This document shows, one piece after another, positions 62,718 to 64,000 of a stretch of DNA of 64,000 bases; position 1 is the stretch's first letter; the number at the start of each line of letters is the position of its first letter. The notes under the pieces were generated by a model that was not told the origin of the DNA, did no database searches, and saw only the letters and a list, made by a program, of their open reading frames with translations. The stretch spans positions 145,354,121-145,418,120 of the forward strand of contig NC_135504.1 in NCBI RefSeq assembly GCF_052857255.1, given 5' to 3'. A program made the position numbers and the translations under genes. The stretch comes from Amblyomma americanum (Eukaryota > Arthropoda > Arachnida > Ixodida > Ixodidae).

Positions 62718-64000
62718 TAGACGAGAGAAAGGTGTAAACTTTTTCTCTCAGAACTGCGCGAAAACTTGTATTTCGGATCAAAACAACGGGATACATTGTT
62801 TTAGATCGAAACTAGCAAGATTCACGAGCATCAACTTTACGATTCGTCGAGGAGTAGACGAGAGAAAGGTGTAAACTTTTTCTCTCCGAACTGCGCGAAA
62901 ACTTTTATTCCGGCTCAAAACAACGGGATACATCGTTTTAGATCGAAAATAGCAAAATACATGAGCATCGATTTTACGAGTCGTCGAAGAGTAGACGAGA
63001 GAAAGGTGTAAACTTTTTCTCTCAGAACTGCGCGGAAACTTGTATTCCGGCTCAAAACAACGGGATACATCGCTTTAGATCGAAACTAGCAGGATTCACG
63101 AGCATCGATTTTACAAGTCTTCGAAGAGTAGACGAGAGAAAGGTGTAAACTTTTTCTCTCAGAGCTGCGCGAAAACTTGTATTCCGGCTCAAAACAACGG
63201 GATACATCGTTTTAGATCGAAACTAGCAAGATTCACGAGCATCGATTTTACGAGTCCTCGAAGAGTAGACGAGAGAAAGGTGTAAACTTTTTCTCTCAGA
63301 ACTGCGCGAAAACTTGTATTCCGGCTCAAAACAACGGGATACATTGTTTTAGATCGAAACTAGCAAGATTCACGAGCATCAACTTTACGATTCGTCGAGG
63401 AGTAGACGAGAGAAAGGTGTAAACTTTTTCTCTCCGAACTGCGCGAAAACATTTATTCCGGCTCAAAACAACGGGATACATCGTTTTAGATCGAAAATAG
63501 CAAAATACATGAGCATCGATTTTACGAGTCGTCGAAGAGTAGACGAGAGAAAGGTGTAAACTTTTTCTCTCAGAACTGCGCGGAAACTTGTATTCTCGCA
63601 CAAAACAACGGGATACATCGTTTTAGGTCGAAACTAGCAAGATTCACGAGCATCGATTTTACAAGTCGTCGAATATAGACGAGAGAAAGGTGTAAACTTT
63701 TTCTCTCAGAACTGCGCGAAAACTTGTATTCCGGCTCAAAACAACGGGATACATCGTTTTAGATCGAAACTAGCAAGATTCACGAGCATCGATTTTACGA
63801 GTCCTCGAAGAGTAGACGAGAGAAAGGTGTAAACTTTTTCTCTCAGAACTGCGCGAAAACTTGTATTTCGGATCAAAAGAACGGGATACATTGTTTTAGA
63901 TCGAAACTAGCAAGATTCATGAGCATCGATTTTACGATTCGTCGAGGAGTAGACGAGAGAAAGGTGTAAACTTTTTCTCTCCGAACTGCGCGAAAACTTT
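62718..64000 (+). repeat. 2,327-bp HOR unit (17 monomers), copy 2, cut by window end
   Basis: Matches 60391-61673 at an offset of 2,327 bp (17 x 137 minus 2) up to the last base of the window, including AACATTTATTCC (near 61121 and 63448) and TTCTCGCACAAAAC (61264 and 63591). The right end is not an array boundary; the satellite continues beyond 64000. Confidence 0.88.

Larger units (their letters stand above)
1..64000 (+). repeat. 137-bp tandem satellite array, about 467 monomers, spans whole window
   Basis: The motif AACTTGTATT recurs at 1, 138 and 275, giving a 137-bp period that continues to the last base. Every monomer lies in the same orientation and no unrelated sequence interrupts the array. 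Both ends fall inside the array, so its true length is unknown. A majority-type monomer has 58 G+C in 137 bases. The segments GAGAAAGGTGTAAAC, TTTTTCTCTC and ACTGCGCGAAAAC are the most conserved. The stretch between GATTTTA and GTAGACGAG varies most (AGTCGTCG, AGTCCTCG, AGTCTTCG, GATTCGTCGAGG, GTCGATATAG, GTCGAATATAG). I found no gene, RNA gene or mobile element in any part. A centromeric or pericentromeric role is inferred from array length, monomer size near a nucleosome footprint and HOR organisation; it is not shown by the sequence itself. I do not recognise the family. Confidence 0.98.

Noticed and set aside
1..64000. CRISPR array (direct repeats at regular spacing)
   Set aside because: The repeat is continuous; there are no unique spacers between conserved short repeats, and no cas genes. 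The variable segment of each monomer takes a small set of related forms.
1..64000. Protein with internal tandem repeats encoded across the array
   Set aside because: Such a gene would need a unit length divisible by 3 and stop-free frames. The unit is 137 bp and typical monomers contain TAG and TAA in several frames.
1..64000. Transposon-derived monomers (terminal repeats, target-site duplications)
   Set aside because: No terminal inverted repeats bounding a unit, no target-site duplications, no coding remnant and no insertion into other sequence is visible in the window.

Overview
The window is one uninterrupted tandem satellite array. A monomer of about 137 bp (about 467 copies) repeats head-to-tail on the + strand from base 1 to base 64000, and both ends are cut inside the array. 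I see no protein-coding gene, tRNA, rRNA, transposon, CRISPR array, inversion or unrelated spacer. The monomer runs from TTGTATT through AACAACGGGATACATCG, TTTTAGATCGAAACTAG, ATTCACGAGCATCGATTTTA and GTAGACGAGAGAAAGG to CTTTTTCTCTCAGAACTGCG. Hand-counted on a majority-type monomer it has about 42% GC and 11 CpG (about 1.8 times expectation).

The setting is a eukaryotic chromosome, most likely a centromeric or pericentromeric block. I do not recognise the family and cannot name the species. Retained CpGs fit a lineage with little cytosine methylation of repeats, such as many insects or nematodes. This is an inference.

The biology lies in a multi-level higher-order repeat (HOR) structure. Neighbouring monomers differ by several percent, while blocks of 5 to about 100 monomers recur almost unchanged. 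By region: 233-2163 is a 959-bp (7-mer) duplication; 2151-3915 is a mosaic with 5-mer and 8-mer spacing; 3916-9130 is a 2,738-bp (20-mer) duplication; 9691-12190 is an 819-bp (6-mer) unit in two good copies and one decayed copy; 12191-16431 is a mosaic with an 11-mer pair; 16432-18968 is a 1,231-bp (9-mer) pair; 18137-19788 is an 820-bp (6-mer) pair; 19789-26945 holds 17-21-mer units; 27422-30221 is a 1,367-bp (10-mer) pair; 31842-53151 is a 13,673-bp (about 100-mer) super-unit and a partial second copy, containing nested 5,742-bp (42-mer) and 1,642-bp (12-mer) repeats; 53152-56756 is a junction mosaic; 56757-64000 holds overlapping 6-, 12-, 16- and 17-mer copies. Nearly all spacings are multiples of 137 minus a few bases, which are explained by 1-3 bp deletion variants that act as markers.

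Each monomer carries two inverted repeats of the same 8-11-8 geometry, and one is almost invariant. The short open frames in the window are by-products of the satellite. No multi-gene system is present. What deserves attention is the nested, recent, variable-length HOR amplification and the conserved dyads.
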